A stretch of DNA of 15,182 nucleotides from positions 1-15,182 of the forward strand of contig JAICTU010000201.1 of NCBI GenBank assembly GCA_025936205.1. Reading direction: 5' to 3'. The stretch comes from Polyangiaceae bacterium (GTDB lineage: Bacteria; Myxococcota; Polyangia; Polyangiales; Polyangiaceae). The notes below the pieces were generated by a model that did no database searches, had not been told where the DNA came from, and saw only the letters and a program-made list of their open reading frames with translations. Below are positions 14,385 through 15,182 of the stretch, one piece after another (position 1 is the first letter of the stretch; each line of letters begins with the position of its first letter). The position numbers and the translations under genes were made by a program.

Positions 14385-15182
14385 TCAGTCCTTCTTGATC
14401 GCGGGGTAGAGGCTCGGGCTGCGGGCTGGCCCAATAGAAGATGTCCCCGCCGAAGCATCCCCGTTCCCTGCTTCTCGGTTGATTCTTTGCTCGCTGGCGC
14501 CGCCCAGCCGGCGCTCGCTCGCACCACGCCGCTCACTGGCGCCGCCCAGCCGGCGTTCGCTGGCGCCCAGCATGCGCAGCTCGCTCTGACCCATCAGGCG
14601 GCGCTCGCTCGCGCCCCGCATCCGGACTTCGCTCTGCCCGGCCATGCGCAGCTCACTCTGGCCCATCAGGCGGCGCTCGCTCGCGCCCCGGACGACATAC
14701 AGACTGGCACCCATGAAGCGGCTCTCGCTGGCGCCGCCCAGCCGGCGTTCGCTCGCGCCGAGGAAGAACACCTCAGAGGCGCCGCGCAGCCGCAGCTCGC
14801 TCGCGCCGAGCGGCAAGCGCTCACTGGCACCTGCCCTGAAGAGCCCACCCGCGGCCGGACTCCTGGGATCGAGACTCCCGGCGTCGAGAGTGCGGGGATC
14901 GAGCGGCTCACCCGGTCGGGTGGCAACGCTCAGCCACGAGCGGTGCACCTCCCAGCGAGCCAGCACGCGGTGCTCGGAGCGCGGATTGATGCCCCGGATC
15001 ACCACCTGCCAGGGCCCGTGCAGCACCCGTACCTGCTCTCCCGAGCGAAACACCTGGCGCGGCCCCTCGTAGTGCTCCACCGAGGGCCCGCTGATCTGCG
15101 TGGGATATGTAAATGGACCGGCTTGCCAGGCGCTCTCGACAGGGCCCGATTCCCATTGAAAGCTTGCCAGCCCGAACTGCTC
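14385..15182 (-). CDS. DUF4912-like protein with C-terminal octapeptide repeats, 5' end outside window
   Basis: The frame is open to the right edge, so 265 C-terminal residues are visible and the start is missing. GTG at 15080 is an internal candidate start but probably not the real one, because plausible coding continues upstream (EQFGLASFQWESGPVESAW). The part nearest the edge (GEQVRVLHGPWQVVIRGINP, SEHRVLARWEVHRSWL) looks like a compact beta-rich domain. I infer a DUF4912-type protein mainly from its place beside GH57, where such proteins are common; the family call is tentative. From codon position 14831 it changes to about fifteen tandem 8-residue repeats of the form G-A/Q-S-E-R-R-L-x, followed by a 30-residue tail ending AIKKD. 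The stop is 4 nt before the branching-enzyme start, implying translational coupling. Confidence 0.7.
   Translation of the reverse strand, partial: EQFGLASFQWESGPVESAWQAGPFTYPTQISGPSVEHYEGPRQVFRSGEQVRVLHGPWQVVIRGINPRSEHRVLARWEVHRSWLSVATRPGEPLDPRTLDAGSLDPRSPAAGGLFRAGASERLPLGASELRLRGASEVFFLGASERRLGGASESRFMGASLYVVRGASERRLMGQSELRMAGQSEVRMRGASERRLMGQSELRMLGASERRLGGASERRGASERRLGGASEQRINREAGNGDASAGTSSIGPARSPSLYPAIKKD
14478..14831 (-). repeat. 24-bp tandem repeat array encoding octapeptides GASERRLx
   Basis: Fourteen full 24-bp units and one 18-bp unit encode consecutive octapeptides. In order these include GASERLPL, GASELRLR, GASEVFFL, GASERRLG, GASESRFM, GASLYVVR, GASERRLM, GQSELRMA, GQSEVRMR, GASERRLM, GQSELRML, GASERRLG, a short GASERR, GASERRLG and GASEQRIN. 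Gly1 and Ser3 are invariant, and Glu4 is lost only in unit 6. A 48-bp block (14640-14687) recurs at 14568-14615 with 43 of 48 bases identical, an offset of 72 bp or three units. The 6-bp loss in unit 13 keeps the frame. Confidence 0.92.

Noticed and set aside
14381..14536. 52-codon N-terminal extension of the GH57 gene
   Set aside because: It overlaps the repeat protein's coding region. The GTG at 14380 has a ribosome binding site and gives the usual GH57 N-terminus.
14478..14831. CRISPR-like interpretation of the 24-bp repeats
   Set aside because: The units are contiguous with no spacers, keep an open reading frame, and vary mainly in a codon-respecting way, so this is a protein-coding tandem repeat.

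Overview
This 15.2 kb window is GC-rich and densely coded. It carries no rRNA, tRNA, CRISPR array, integrase or insertion sequence that I can recognise. Several features together suggest a member of the Myxococcota (Polyangia-like) or a related deltaproteobacterial lineage: many Cys-anchored lipoproteins, a diheme lipoprotein cytochrome, a GH57/GlgA/DUF4912-type glycogen block, a Sip1-type glycoside hydrolase and a caspase-like lipoprotein. This is inference from gene content, not a phylogenetic result.

Layout. Positions 1-560 (- strand) hold the N-terminal part of a raffinose synthase/Sip1 (GH36-like) protein that runs off the left edge. A 39-bp divergent gap separates it from a four-gene + strand operon (600-4932): ABC ATPase, two MacB/FtsX-type permeases and a MacA-like membrane fusion protein. 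No TolC-type outer-membrane gene follows. Next, on the + strand, come an SMP-30/NHL-like putative lipoprotein (4994-5998), an unrecognised lipoprotein (6157-7095) and a large diheme c-type cytochrome lipoprotein (about 7445-9391). The SMP-30-like gene has a promoter overlapped by two BlaI/MecI-like dyads, and its predicted transcription start falls at the ATG.

A convergent junction with several hairpins (9392-9596) separates these from a - strand block read from the right edge: a partial DUF4912-like protein ending in about fifteen tandem 8-residue repeats, a GH57 alpha-1,4-glucan branching enzyme, glycogen synthase (glgA), and a clan-CD (caspase/legumain-like) lipoprotein with an EF-hand-type loop. 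The DUF4912-like gene and the branching enzyme are spaced for translational coupling. The glgA leader carries two inverted repeats that could modulate expression.

How they work together: GlgA elongates and GH57 branches alpha-glucan, and the repeat protein is encoded directly ahead of them. The left operon is a tripartite-efflux-like MacAB system. The most distinctive signals are the octapeptide repeat array (14478-14831), the double-operator leaderless promoter (4943-4993) and a cluster of CCGTTC/GAACGG hexamers between 7100 and 7308.
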